A stretch of 64,000 nucleotides of DNA from JBALVT01 sp965262875. Lineage in GTDB: Bacteria > Pseudomonadota > Gammaproteobacteria > Pseudomonadales > Halieaceae. The notes under the pieces were generated by a model. That model worked only from the letters and a program-made list of their open reading frames with translations. It had not been told where the DNA came from and searched no databases. The stretch is from assembly GCA_965262875.1 (NCBI GenBank), contig OZ253569.1, positions 3,224,001-3,288,000 on the forward strand, in the 5' to 3' direction. Positions within the stretch are counted from its first letter, which is position 1. Each line of letters begins with the position of its first letter. Shown in pieces: positions 25,535-35,252 of the stretch. Made by a program: the position numbers and the translations under genes.

Positions 25535-27487
25535 AGTCACTCCTTACCCCCTCTGGCAAGAAACGGTTTCCCAGCGTAAAGCCGACTCGAAGCGATCGGC
25601 CCGGCGCGATGAAGCCGACTGCATTGGCGTAGCGCTCATCCAGGAGATTATCGGCAGACAGGTCAACTGATAGATGTTTACTCACCTTCCAACGGACATT
25701 CCAATTTACGCGAGAGTAACTATCCAGCTTTTCAATCACTGATTCTCCCGTGTGTAAGGACGAAGCATACTGCTCACCGCCCCAATAACAGATTAATGTT
25801 GTGCTCCAAGCCTGTGACACCTCCCAGTCCGCTGTAAAACCTGCTCTCCATTCGGGCCGCCCCTGCAGCGGCACCGAACTGTGCTTCACATCGATATCGG
25901 TGTAGGTCACCTGAGCGCGAACATCCAGAGCCTGTAGCGGCCGCCAGTTCAGCTCAAATTCAAAACCGTTTGAGTTCACGCGGTTGCGATTAACATTGAT
26001 GAACAGGTCTGAATCGAAATCGACTAAATCTCTGTAGTCGTTGTAGAAATACACTCCCTGTGCCCGCCACGGAGCATCGGGCTCCCAGCTTATACCCAGG
26101 TCCCAACTTCGAGCAGTTTCGGGCTTGAGATCAGGATTTCCCACCAACGCGTGGCCCAAAGCAAAAAAGCTTGGGAATTTGAACCCCTCGCCCCAATTGG
26201 CGAAAGCGCGTGTCGCGGGGTTTATCTGTAGGCTCATCCCGAGTTTTAATGTTGTTTCGCTGGAAAAGTCATCGGGATCGTCATAGCGAAAGCTGCCCTG
26301 AAATTCCAATCCCGTGCTCAGGTTTGCCTGCATATCGAGAAAAACTCCAACGCTATCTCTATCAAGCTCAAAATCCGTGGGCAACTCAAAACCGAAAAAA
26401 TTAAGATAGCCCTTACTCTCGCCTTCCTCCTCCCGGTAATCTGCTCCCATGTTGAACGAGTAGTTGCGCGCAAATTGCAGCGTGTTTACCCACTGCGTTT
26501 GACGACGAACAAAGTGTGTTTTCGCTCCACTGGGCGGCACGGCCAGAAAGGGCACAATTCCCGGAGATTCGGTATCCTCTTTGTGCTCGAAACGATCAAC
26601 TTTCACCACGCTCGCCCATTCGGGGAGCACTTGCCAGCGCCACCTGGCGTCCAAAACCTTGTCTGTGAATTCAGCCACTTCAAGTAAATCACTCACGGCA
26701 AAATCAGGGCCACCGCTCTGCTGCGGATAAGTACTGCTATCTCCCGTCAAAGAACGATATCCAATGCCGAATTCATGGGCATCGCTGGGCTGCCAGCTCA
26801 AGCGCACACGGGCTTCATCGGTCACCAAAACACTGCCCGGTACAGGTTCACCACTATCTCGGCCTGTAACCTCAAGGGAATACCCCAATGCGCCGTTGAT
26901 ACCCGACGACGCCAGACGATAATGACTAAAATCATTCTCCCCCACCGAGGCGCGAAATTGTTGTTGGTGGCCAATCTCAGCCTGGCGCGAAACAATGTTG
27001 ATCACCCCGGCGAGGGCATTTGAACCATAGATAGCAGACTGGGGACCACGGACTATTTCAATCCGTTCAGCTGAGGCCGGATCGAGTCTCGAGAAATCAA
27101 CACCCCCCCACGCGTATTGGTTGGGTCATTAATGGCCACTCCATCCAACAGCACCAGGGTGAAGTTCGACTCTCCACCTCGAATAGAAACCGCAGCGAGG
27201 CCGCCGGGGCCACCAAGTTCCTCTACTTGAACACCGGGCACTGTTCGCAGCAGATCACTTAAAGAACGCGCACTGAGCGCCTGTATTTCCTCCAGACCAA
27301 GTACCGTGACAGTCCCCGCAACATCAGAAGATTCCAGAGGCGAGTAAACCCCAGTGACCAAAGTGGATTCCACCTCCGGAATCTTTTGCGCCAACGCACA
27401 ATCAGAAATACAAAAAGCAGACAAAGAGATAAAACTAACTATTTTTAGCAACGAAAGATTCCACAAAGTACGGCTACGCTTTTGCAT
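25524..27487 (-). pseudogene. TonB-dependent receptor (BtuB-like) with a frameshift in a C7 tract
   Basis: Two adjoining frames together make one receptor. The upstream part (27487 down to about 27110) has a signal peptide, a TonB-box-like start and the plug domain (DLLRTVPGVQVEELGG, VSIRGGESNFTLVLLDGVAIND). It then runs out of frame and stops at 27053-27055. The remaining plug and 22-strand barrel are read one frame away (VDFSRLDPASAERIEIVRGP to the terminal aromatic-containing strand). The switch falls at seven C at 27103-27109 (G7 in the coding strand); eight would give a 654-residue receptor. Receptors of this size import cobalamin, siderophores or oligosaccharides. The lesion may be real decay, slippage-based switching or a sequencing error. 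ATG at 27485-27487 is preferred to a GTG just before it. Confidence 0.85.
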
Positions 27488-27544
27488 AAGCACATAATAA
27501 AAGTGTTGTAGTATACAGCTCTAGTAACAGCATGAGACCACTAT

Positions 27545-27919
27545 ATGGCGTTTGTCGCATTCAACAGCCTGTTCCTTATTATTTTTGTTCTCTCTGCGCT
27601 CGTGCAATACAACGATGTAGATGCGTTTGTATGGTTGACTATTTATTTGAGTGCGGCGTGCATGTGCGCATCAGCTTTTCGGCAGAACCCAGTAATGCAT
27701 TGGCTTCCACCTTTTCTTTTCGCGGTGAGCTTGATTTGGATGATAGGCCTGGTGCAGAGGATGGCAGGTGTGGCTTCAATGACTGAAATAACTGCTTCGT
27801 TTGGCATGCAGAGCAATGCCGTTGAGGAAGCCAGGGAGGTGGGCGGATTAGTAATTGTTAGCTTTTGGGCTGCGTGCCTGATCTATCGCCGGAGACGGAG
27901 GCTGCTTGAGGGAAGTTAA
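27545..27919 (+). CDS. TMEM220-like small membrane protein
   Basis: A 124-residue protein with four hydrophobic segments. The QYNDVDAFVWLTIYL block after helix 1 and EEAREVGGLVIVSFW before helix 4 match the transmembrane-220 family, whose function is unknown. A basic tail (RRRRRL) follows the last helix, putting the C-terminus in the cytoplasm. It is divergent from the TonB receptor across a 57-base gap and overlaps the sulfotransferase at 27906 by 14 bases. Confidence 0.75.
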   Translation: MAFVAFNSLFLIIFVLSALVQYNDVDAFVWLTIYLSAACMCASAFRQNPVMHWLPPFLFAVSLIWMIGLVQRMAGVASMTEITASFGMQSNAVEEAREVGGLVIVSFWAACLIYRRRRRLLEGS

Positions 27920-28724
27920 GGAAACAGGTGCACTGCCCAATCTCCTGGTAGTCGGCGCACAAAAAGCAGGAAGCACCTGGTTGCACGAACGACTAGCTGT
28001 CCATCCCGATATATTTATGTCAAACCCAAAAGAGCTGCGATTCTTCGGCCATCGGGACAAGACCGACACGCCTGAGGGCATTTCAGATTACAAATCCGCG
28101 TTCCTTGCGGGCGCAAACATGCGCTATCGTGGCGAGTCCACACCTGCGTACTTCTGGTCGCACGATGCTCAGTCTCCCTACGCCGAAGACCTGAACCGAA
28201 CCAATCTGGATATCCCCCGTGTGGCATCCCGCATTCTGGGTCCGGACGTCGCTCTGATAATCTCTCTGAGAAATCCCGTGGCCAGAGCTATTTCCGCTTT
28301 TTATCACCACCATAGGGCTGGCAATATCGATTCGACCGACAGCATCCGAGATAGGGGACATCGCTGGGGCATTATTGACATGGGTTTCTACCAGCGGCAT
28401 ATCGAAGCATGGCTGCGCTATTTCAACCCCGAGCAAGTCCACATCTGCCTATTTGATGATATTACCGAGCACCCCAAAGAACTCGTGTCCAAGCTCTACC
28501 AGTGGCTGGATCTGCCGAGCGAAGTTGACGACCCCGATCTCTACCGCCCCAGCAATCAAGGCGCATCATATTCCCCGAATGAGCTGAAGGAGAAGCCGGC
28601 AATCAGCCTCCAGGACATTGCCTGCCTGGCCCGGCTGTATGCACCAGATATAGGCTTTGTTGAAGATTACCTCTCTCGCCCACTACCTACGTGGCGGTCA
28701 GATAAACTCCATGACTATTTATAG
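27906..28724 (+). CDS. Sulfotransferase family protein
   Basis: A 272-residue enzyme with a PAPS 5'-loop LLVVGAQKAGSTWLHERL near residue 13 and the 3'-phosphate-binding IISLRNPVARAISAFYHH near residue 118. KELRFFGHRD after the first motif is typical of the heparan N-sulfotransferase-like bacterial group. The start is a TTG (27906-27908) inside the upstream gene. No signal peptide is seen. Together with sulfotransferases at 9339 and 50678 and the sulfatases at 7435 and 58087 it points to an active sulfation/desulfation economy in this genome. Confidence 0.85.
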   Translation: MREVKETGALPNLLVVGAQKAGSTWLHERLAVHPDIFMSNPKELRFFGHRDKTDTPEGISDYKSAFLAGANMRYRGESTPAYFWSHDAQSPYAEDLNRTNLDIPRVASRILGPDVALIISLRNPVARAISAFYHHHRAGNIDSTDSIRDRGHRWGIIDMGFYQRHIEAWLRYFNPEQVHICLFDDITEHPKELVSKLYQWLDLPSEVDDPDLYRPSNQGASYSPNELKEKPAISLQDIACLARLYAPDIGFVEDYLSRPLPTWRSDKLHDYL

Positions 28725-28913
28725 CCGATGCTCCGGGAGGACCAATGGCCAAACAGCTCCCATTTTTGCTATGCTTACACCCCTCCAGCGACTCTTCAGA
28801 TTGTCGCGGAACTATCACCGTTTGCTAGATTCAGCTCGCTGTTGCGCGCGCAAGAATGACAAGCGCATACAACATCGCAATTCCGGTCTTAGCTTTACTG
28901 AGGATTTAGGTGT

Positions 28914-30368
28914 ATGAGCCAACTGGTTGATTTAGTCGTTTTCGGTGGCACCGGAGATCTGTCTACACGCAAACTACTACCCGCGCTTTTTCAACTACAC
29001 CGGCATGGCCTGGCAGGCAGGCTGCATCGAATATTCGCCACTGGCCGCGGCGAAGTGGATTCAGAAGCACTGCGTGAAGCCGCCCACGGCAATCTACAGA
29101 AATACCTTCCCGAGGGCGACTGGGACGAAGCCATTTGGGAAAAGTTTCGCGATAGCCTCCACTACCAGAAAGTTGATGCAGCTAACGAGGCAGACTATCA
29201 ATCGCTGGCCGGGCAACTCGAAAACGATAGCGCCCCTTCAAGACTTTTTTATCTGGCCACCCTGCCCTCTTTGTACGGCACCATTTGCCACCAGTTGGCA
29301 CAGGCAAACATTATCACCGATGCAAGCCGGGTTGTGCTGGAAAAACCCCTGGGCCACGACCTCGATTCATGCCAGGAAATCAATGCTCAAGTAGCCGAAG
29401 TATTTCCCGAAGAAGCTATTTTCCGCATCGATCACTACCTGGGAAAAGAGACGGTCCAAAATCTACTGGCCATACGCTTTGGCAATCCACTGTTCCACCC
29501 GCTATGGCAGAACACCTTTGTCGACAACGTGCAAATCACCGTTGCCGAGGAAATCGGCGTAGAGGGTCGCGGTAGTTACTACGCAGACATAGGCGCGCTC
29601 AGGGACATGGTGCAAAACCACTTGCTGCAGGTAATGACCATCGTCGCAATGGAACCGCCTGCCAGCTTAAACCCCGCTGATGTCCGCGACGAAAAAGTAA
29701 AAGTGCTGCGCAGCCTGGATCGCATTGATGCGAGCAACGTCAAAAATAGTACAGTCCGGGGTCGCTATGCTGCCGGTGCAGTGAACGGTGAGGCTGTTCA
29801 CGGTTTCTTGGATGAAGCGGAGTACAGTGAAGCTGACGCTACCGAAACCTTTGTCGCGCTAAAGACAACCATAAGCAACTGGCGCTGGGCGGGTGTGCCG
29901 TTTTATTTGCGTACGGGCAAGCGCATGAGCAAACGCTACTCGGAAATTGTTATCGAATTTAAACGTCAGCCCTTCTCCTTATTCGCTAACGATCCCAACG
30001 AGCTCACCAACAAGCTGGTTATTCGATTGCAACCGGAAGAGACTATCACTCTTCACACTTTAAATAAAAAACCAGGGCTGGGTAAAACACTGCGACTGAA
30101 GCCGGTAGAATTACATCTAACAGATGACTCGGACGAGGAAAAAGTCCACCACGATGCCTACGAGCGCTTGCTCCTCGATGCCATTCACGGTGATCAGACA
30201 CTGTTTATGCGTCGCGACGAAGTCGAGGCAGCCTGGCGTTGGACAGATACAATTATCGACGCTTGGGAGGAAACAGGAATGAGCATACAAGCTTACAATT
30301 CAGGCACTATGGGGCCCGGAACTGCGACAGCTCTAATGGCCGTGGATGGACGGAATTGGTATGAATGA
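28914..30368 (+). CDS. zwf: Glucose-6-phosphate 1-dehydrogenase
   Basis: Oxidises glucose-6-phosphate to 6-phosphogluconolactone with NADP/NAD. The NAD(P) site is VVFGGTGDLSTRKLLPAL near residue 8; the substrate site RIDHYLGKE (residues 171-179) has the catalytic His pair region, and RWAGVPFYLRTGKRM is the second conserved block. At 484 residues it has normal length. A good AGGA-type ribosome site precedes the ATG. The gene overlaps pgl by 8 bases, and pgl is 2 bases from edd, so this is the classic zwf-pgl-edd Entner-Doudoroff order. No eda or glk is present in the window. Confidence 0.97.
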   Translation: MSQLVDLVVFGGTGDLSTRKLLPALFQLHRHGLAGRLHRIFATGRGEVDSEALREAAHGNLQKYLPEGDWDEAIWEKFRDSLHYQKVDAANEADYQSLAGQLENDSAPSRLFYLATLPSLYGTICHQLAQANIITDASRVVLEKPLGHDLDSCQEINAQVAEVFPEEAIFRIDHYLGKETVQNLLAIRFGNPLFHPLWQNTFVDNVQITVAEEIGVEGRGSYYADIGALRDMVQNHLLQVMTIVAMEPPASLNPADVRDEKVKVLRSLDRIDASNVKNSTVRGRYAAGAVNGEAVHGFLDEAEYSEADATETFVALKTTISNWRWAGVPFYLRTGKRMSKRYSEIVIEFKRQPFSLFANDPNELTNKLVIRLQPEETITLHTLNKKPGLGKTLRLKPVELHLTDDSDEEKVHHDAYERLLLDAIHGDQTLFMRRDEVEAAWRWTDTIIDAWEETGMSIQAYNSGTMGPGTATALMAVDGRNWYE

Positions 30369-31044
30369 CAAGAAAATTTACGGCGACCGGGATCACCTGG
30401 ACAGGGAACTCGCTGCACATATTTGTGATGTTTTGAGGGCCTATATCAAGAAAAACGGCTCAGCTTGTTTGGCAGTATCGGGTGGCAACACGCCCAAAGG
30501 ATTGTTCCAGTGCCTGTCGGTGTGCGATCTCGACTGGAAAAACGTTAGTGTTGTTCTGGTTGATGAGCGATGGGTGGATACTCAAAGCGCTGATTCCAAT
30601 GAAAGATTGGTGCGGGAACACCTTCTCCAAAACGCGGCACTGGCAACACTCGTAGTGGGACTTAAAACAGATCACGATCGTGCTGAAGAGGGCTTAAAGG
30701 AAGCACAGCAACGAATAAGCTTGCTAAACAAACCGTTTACAGCGGTCGTTTTGGGTATGGGCGCTGATGGACACACAGCTTCCTGGTTTCCTAAAGCGCT
30801 GAATCTGAAAAACCTGCTAGATCCTGAGAATGCAGATGAGGTAGCAATCACTGACCCGGTCACAGCACCTCACAAGCGCGCGACACTAACTCTATCTGCC
30901 GTACTCAATAGTCGGGAGATTATTATCCAGATTACCGGTGAGGAAAAACGGGCCATTCTCGAATCTGCCGAGGAACAGCGATTTCCCATCGCCGCGGTTC
31001 TCGAACAAAAAGAAACTCCGGTAGCACTCTGGTGGGCCCCGTAG
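30361..31044 (+). CDS. pgl: 6-phosphogluconolactonase
   Basis: Hydrolyses 6-phosphogluconolactone to 6-phosphogluconate. A 227-residue NagB-like fold protein with AVSGGNTPKGLF near residue 37, VLVDERWVDTQSADSNERL and VLGMGADGHTASWFP, all diagnostic of DevB/SOL-type lactonases. The ATG at 30361 overlaps the zwf stop by 8 bases and matches the start of homology better than an ATG 15 bases upstream. Confidence 0.95.
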   Translation: MNDKKIYGDRDHLDRELAAHICDVLRAYIKKNGSACLAVSGGNTPKGLFQCLSVCDLDWKNVSVVLVDERWVDTQSADSNERLVREHLLQNAALATLVVGLKTDHDRAEEGLKEAQQRISLLNKPFTAVVLGMGADGHTASWFPKALNLKNLLDPENADEVAITDPVTAPHKRATLTLSAVLNSREIIIQITGEEKRAILESAEEQRFPIAAVLEQKETPVALWWAP

Positions 31045-31046
31045 TA

Positions 31047-32851
31047 ATGAATACAAAACTGATTGAGATCACTGCCCGAATAGCGCAGCGAAGCGCGGAT
31101 TCACGAAAGGAGTATTTGCGACGAATCGCGCAAATGGGAAGTGACGGCCCCTTGCGCGGAACCTTGTCTTGCAGCAACCTGGCCCACGGATTCGCCGCCT
31201 GCGATAAAGACGACAAGCAAACTCTGAAGCTTGCCGAGGCCGCGAATATTGGTATCGTTAACGCTTACAATGACATGCTGTCCGCCCATCAACCACTCGG
31301 AGAATATCCCGACTTGGTCAAACGAGCAGCGCACGGTGTAGGTTGCACCGCTCAGGTGGCAGGCGGAGTTCCCGCGATGTGCGACGGCGTCACCCAGGGC
31401 ACCCCTGGCATGGAGCTGAGTCTGTTCAGCAGGGATATTATCGCCGGCGCCACCGCAATTGCCTTGTCGCACAATATGTTTGACGGCGCACTGTGTCTGG
31501 GAGTCGTGACAAGATCGTACCCGGCCTACTCATAGGCGCTCTGAGTTTCGGACACCTTCCTGTGATTTTTGCACCAGCAGGGCCGATGACTACCGGCCTT
31601 AGCAATAAAGAAAAAGCCAATGTCAGACAACAATTCGCAGAGGGTAAAGTCGGCAGAGATAAATTACTGGCCGCCGAATCTGGCGCCTACCACGGCAAGG
31701 GAACCTGTACTTTTTACGGCACTGCCAACAGCAATCAAATGCTAATGGAAGTCATGGGTTTGCATATACCCGGAGCCGCTTTCGAAACGCCAGGCACGCC
31801 GTTACGAGATCAACTCACTACAGCCGCAGCACAGAGGTTGTGCAAGATCACTGCTCTGGGAAAAGAATACACTCCGCTGGCTAAAATAGTCGATGAAAAG
31901 TGCATTGTGAACGCCCTTGTCGCACTGCTGGCCACCGGGGGTTCCACCAACCACACTATCCACTGGATAGCGATTGCCAAAGCCGCTGGGATAATTATTG
32001 ACTGGCAGGACTATAGCGACCTATCCGAGATCACACCCCTAGTTGCACGGGTCTATCCAAATGGCAGTGCAGACATCAACCACTTCCACGCCGCCGGCGG
32101 CACCTCATACGTTATTCGCACCCTGCTCGATGCCGGCTTATTGCACGAAGACGTCGAAACCGTGTGGGGGCATGGTCTTAGCAATTACACGCTGGAACCC
32201 CGATTAATTGATTCAAAGCTCGCGCATGTAGAGGGTGCGCGCGAAAGTGCCTATATAGAGGTACTGCGTCCAGCCACTGCGCCATTTGACAAAGAGGGCG
32301 GGCTGAAACTTTTGAAGGGCAATCTTGGGCGCAGCGTCATTAAAATTTCAGCGGTCGCACCCGAACACCGTGTCGTGGAAGCCCCGGCACGCATATTTGA
32401 ACAACAAGAGGAACTCAAGGAGGCCTTTGATCGCGGCGACTTGGATTGCGACTTTGTAGCCGTCATGCGCTTTCAGGGGCCACAAGCCAACGGCATGCCA
32501 GAGCTACACAAGCTAACGCCCTACCTGGGCAGTTTGCAGGATCGGGGTTTCAAGGTGGCACTCGTCACCGATGGACGCATGTCAGGTGCCTCCGGAAAAG
32601 TGCCAGCGGCTATTCACTTAACACCTGAAACGCTATCCGGTGGTCCCATTGGGAAAGTCCGCGATGGAGATATCATTAGATTAGACACCCAATCGGGAAC
32701 ATTGGACCTCCTTGGTGAAACTGACGAATGGTTACAACGGCCCAACGCCCAGCGCAGCTCTGAAGAAAACCAATACGGTTGCGGGAGAGAACTTTTCGCG
32801 TTTATGCGGCGCAACGTTAACGACCCGGAATCCGGGGCGAGTGTATTTTAG
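31047..32851 (+). pseudogene. edd: 6-phosphogluconate dehydratase with a one-base deletion
   Basis: Edd converts 6-phosphogluconate to KDPG using a [4Fe-4S] cluster. The first part is intact up to HNMFDGALCLGV, where the frame runs on into unrelated residues and stops at 31533-31535. The rest (DKIVPGLLIGALSFGHLP onward, through LLATGGSTNHT and TDGRMSGASGKVP) continues one frame away from 31508 to 32851. Family alignment gives GVCDKIVPG at the join, so one base of the conserved CDK cysteine codon is missing beside 31505/31506. Restored length is 601 residues, as in E. coli. If genuine, this lesion blocks the Entner-Doudoroff route at this locus. A sequencing error is also possible. Confidence 0.93.
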
Positions 32852-32869
32852 AGTTCGGACTGCAGACTC

Positions 32870-33877
32870 CTATATAGTAGCTACGGATTCTCGCAAGATT
32901 AACTCATAGGGCAGCTGCAGGCGCTTGCCTCCGCTCACACCCCCTTCCAGCTGATCCAACATCATCTGCATACTCAGTGCACCTATCTCCCGTCGCGGTT
33001 GCCTAATGGTTGTCAGAGGCGGGTCGCAGTAAGCGGCGAACTTGATATCATCAAAGCCCAGTATGGAGATATCCTGGGGAACTGAAATGCCCGCGCGCTT
33101 GATAACCTGAAGTGCACCAATAGCCATGGCATCGTTGGCTGCAAACAAAGCCGTCGGCAAGGCTTTCTGGGAACAAATTTTGCGCGCCACTTGCGCGCCA
33201 GAATCCAGGGTGAAGTCTCCGTGATAAATGAGTTTGGCCGTACGGCGCAGCCCCAGTTCAGCCATGCCCTTTTTGTAGCCTTTTAGCCGATCCCTGCACA
33301 ATGGAGAGTCTTGGGGACCATTAATGAACGCAATATTTCTGTGCCCCTGCTTGGCCAGATAACGAACTCCATCCAAGGCAGCAGCTTCATTGTTAATCCC
33401 CACCCCAGGCACACAGATAACGTCGTCGTACTCGCAGGCCATGACCAACGGGGGCCAATTCGGATCAATCGTTTTTCGACTGTTGGTATACGCAAAAGGA
33501 ATGGTTTGGCACAGGGAAATCAACCCATCCGCCTGACGCTGGGCACATAGATCACCATAAGCTCGGGCATTTTTGGGATCGTTCTGCATATCCCCGAGTA
33601 AAATTCGATAGTTGTTACTGCGCGCAACTTCCTCAATACCCTAGATGATATTGGCAAAAAAACTATTGGTGATATCGGGGACCAGAACCACCACGGAGCG
33701 AGTGCGCTTGGTGCGAAAGCTACGAGCCAGACTATTGCTTACGTAGCCGGTTTTCTGTACTGCCTCCAAAACTTTCTCGCGAGTTGTGTCCTGGACTTTT
33801 TCCGGATTCGCCAGCGCTCGAGACACCGTTGCCGTCGACACTCCGGCAGTTTCGGCGACGTCCTTAATAGATACCAT
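32870..33877 (-). pseudogene. LacI-family transcriptional regulator with an in-frame amber stop
   Basis: The ATG at 33875-33877 opens a classic LacI/CytR-type helix-turn-helix (VSIKDVAETAGVSTATVSRA) and hinge (VQDTTREKVLEAVQKTGYV). The frame meets TAG at 33641-33643 after ITNSFFANII and continues, same frame, with GIEEVARSNNYRILLGDMQ and the full periplasmic-binding-protein-like ligand domain to 32870. The family usually has Gln here, and CAG to TAG is one transition. Full length would be 335 residues. It is convergent with edd, 18 bases away, and may once have controlled the sugar genes. Unless a suppressor tRNA exists, only the DNA-binding domain (about 78 residues) would be made. Confidence 0.9.
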
Positions 33878-33961
33878 TAATGTCCCGGCAAGACAATTTA
33901 TGCGCGCAATGATGGATTGTCGCCCCACTCATCTGTGCTAATCGAAGCGTGGGCGGAAACA

Positions 33962-35179
33962 CTAAGCGGTAATAGCCGTTAAAATTGCGATAGTCGCATC
34001 ATGCTCTAACAACCGCGGTGCCGGATATCCATCCCCCTCGGCAATAGCAGCTGCGCATAGGTCTTCGTAATCCTCTGCGCGTATTTTATCTGAGTGGTCA
34101 GGGATACCCACTTCGGTACGCAGATCTCGGACGGCTTGAATAAACTTGTAGGACAACTGCGCCTGCGGTTCGCTTTCTGCGCCAACACCAATCAAAACGG
34201 CGAGCTGCGCCAAACGCTGTTGAGCTTCCTCGCGACAAAGATCCAAAACATGGGGAAGGACCATAGCGTTCGCCAAGCCATGTGGAATCCCGTATTTGCC
34301 GCCCAACTGATGTGCAATAGCGTGGACATTGCCAACATTCACCTGATTGATCGCAATACCCGCATAGTAAGAACCCACTGCCATACCCTCGCGAGCTTGG
34401 AGATTGCTACCATCGTGGTAAGCCGTAGGCAGGTTTTCGAAAATGAGTTTAATCGCGGCCCTGGAATCTTCCGTACGGGTGCCTCTATCCCATATGCCGA
34501 TGTAGGCCTCTATGCCATGGGTCAAAGCATCCATTCCTGTGGCGGCTGTTATATGCGGAGGCAGACCTGTAATCAGGTCAGAATCCAGCGCCGTCGCAGC
34601 CGGCAGCAATGTAGCGCCTGAGATGATCGATTTTGCGTGGGTCTCGCTGTCGGAAATAACAGCGCCCATGGTAGCTTCTGACCCAGTTCCCGAGGTCGTT
34701 GGTATCGCAAACAGCGGAAGAACTTCGTGTTTCACTTTGCCAAAGCCGACCCACTCTCTGGGCGATTGCTCACTATTGGCACTGGCAGCAATTATCTTGG
34801 CCGCATCCATTGACGACCCGCCACCGATGGCAAGAACAGCTTCGCTACCGTGTTGAGCCAGCATCGCCGCGCCCTGCGCCACTTGAGCAAAGGTTGGATC
34901 CGGTAAAACGCCGTCGAAAAAAGCAACATCAACCCCGGCATCCAATAAAGCTGCAACAGCTCGATCAACTACACCTAATTCTCTGAGCGGTTTGTCAGTG
35001 ACCACCAGCACTTTTTTAAAGCCCATGCGCGCGATGTGGTTGCAAAGCTGGGCCGAGCTTCCACTACCGGAGAATGCAAAATGCCTGGCACCCCCTTGGA
35101 AGGAAACCGCAAAGGACATCAGTTTGATAAGCAGTGATTTTTTTATCTTTCGAAGGAAAAGTGACATGACTGACTCCAT
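33962..35179 (-). CDS. Iron-containing (group III) alcohol dehydrogenase
   Basis: A protein of about 405 residues. The NAD(P)-binding GGGSSMDAAKIIA lies near residue 113. The metal site is spread over LDSDLITGLPP, THGIEAYIG, HAIAHQLGG and YGIPHGLANA (Asp and three His). The N-terminal 20 residues are basic and hydrophobic (LFLRKIKKSLLIKLM), which is unusual; the internal ATG at 35165-35167 would shorten it slightly. Members reduce aldehydes or oxidise primary alcohols and 4-hydroxybutyrate. It follows the aminotransferase gene by 73 bases on the same strand. An amino-alcohol or aldehyde route under the Lrp-type regulator is possible. Confidence 0.87.
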   Translation of the reverse strand: MESVMSLFLRKIKKSLLIKLMSFAVSFQGGARHFAFSGSGSSAQLCNHIARMGFKKVLVVTDKPLRELGVVDRAVAALLDAGVDVAFFDGVLPDPTFAQVAQGAAMLAQHGSEAVLAIGGGSSMDAAKIIAASANSEQSPREWVGFGKVKHEVLPLFAIPTTSGTGSEATMGAVISDSETHAKSIISGATLLPAATALDSDLITGLPPHITAATGMDALTHGIEAYIGIWDRGTRTEDSRAAIKLIFENLPTAYHDGSNLQAREGMAVGSYYAGIAINQVNVGNVHAIAHQLGGKYGIPHGLANAMVLPHVLDLCREEAQQRLAQLAVLIGVGAESEPQAQLSYKFIQAVRDLRTEVGIPDHSDKIRAEDYEDLCAAAIAEGDGYPAPRLLEHDATIAILTAITA

Positions 35180-35252
35180 CAATCAACAGCAAGAATGGCG
35201 CAAACTTTCTCAGGGCCATACAATACCACCGAATGGATCAATTATGTCCTGT

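Noticed and set aside
27488..27544. Cobalamin riboswitch before the BtuB-like receptor
   Set aside because: Only 57 bases separate the receptor from the divergent gene, too few for the element, and no B12-box is seen.
35241..35252. Twelve bases matching the tip of the type A repeat (ATTATGTCCTGT)
   Set aside because: Only 12 bases match, with no second end or interior; probably chance or an unrecognisable relic.
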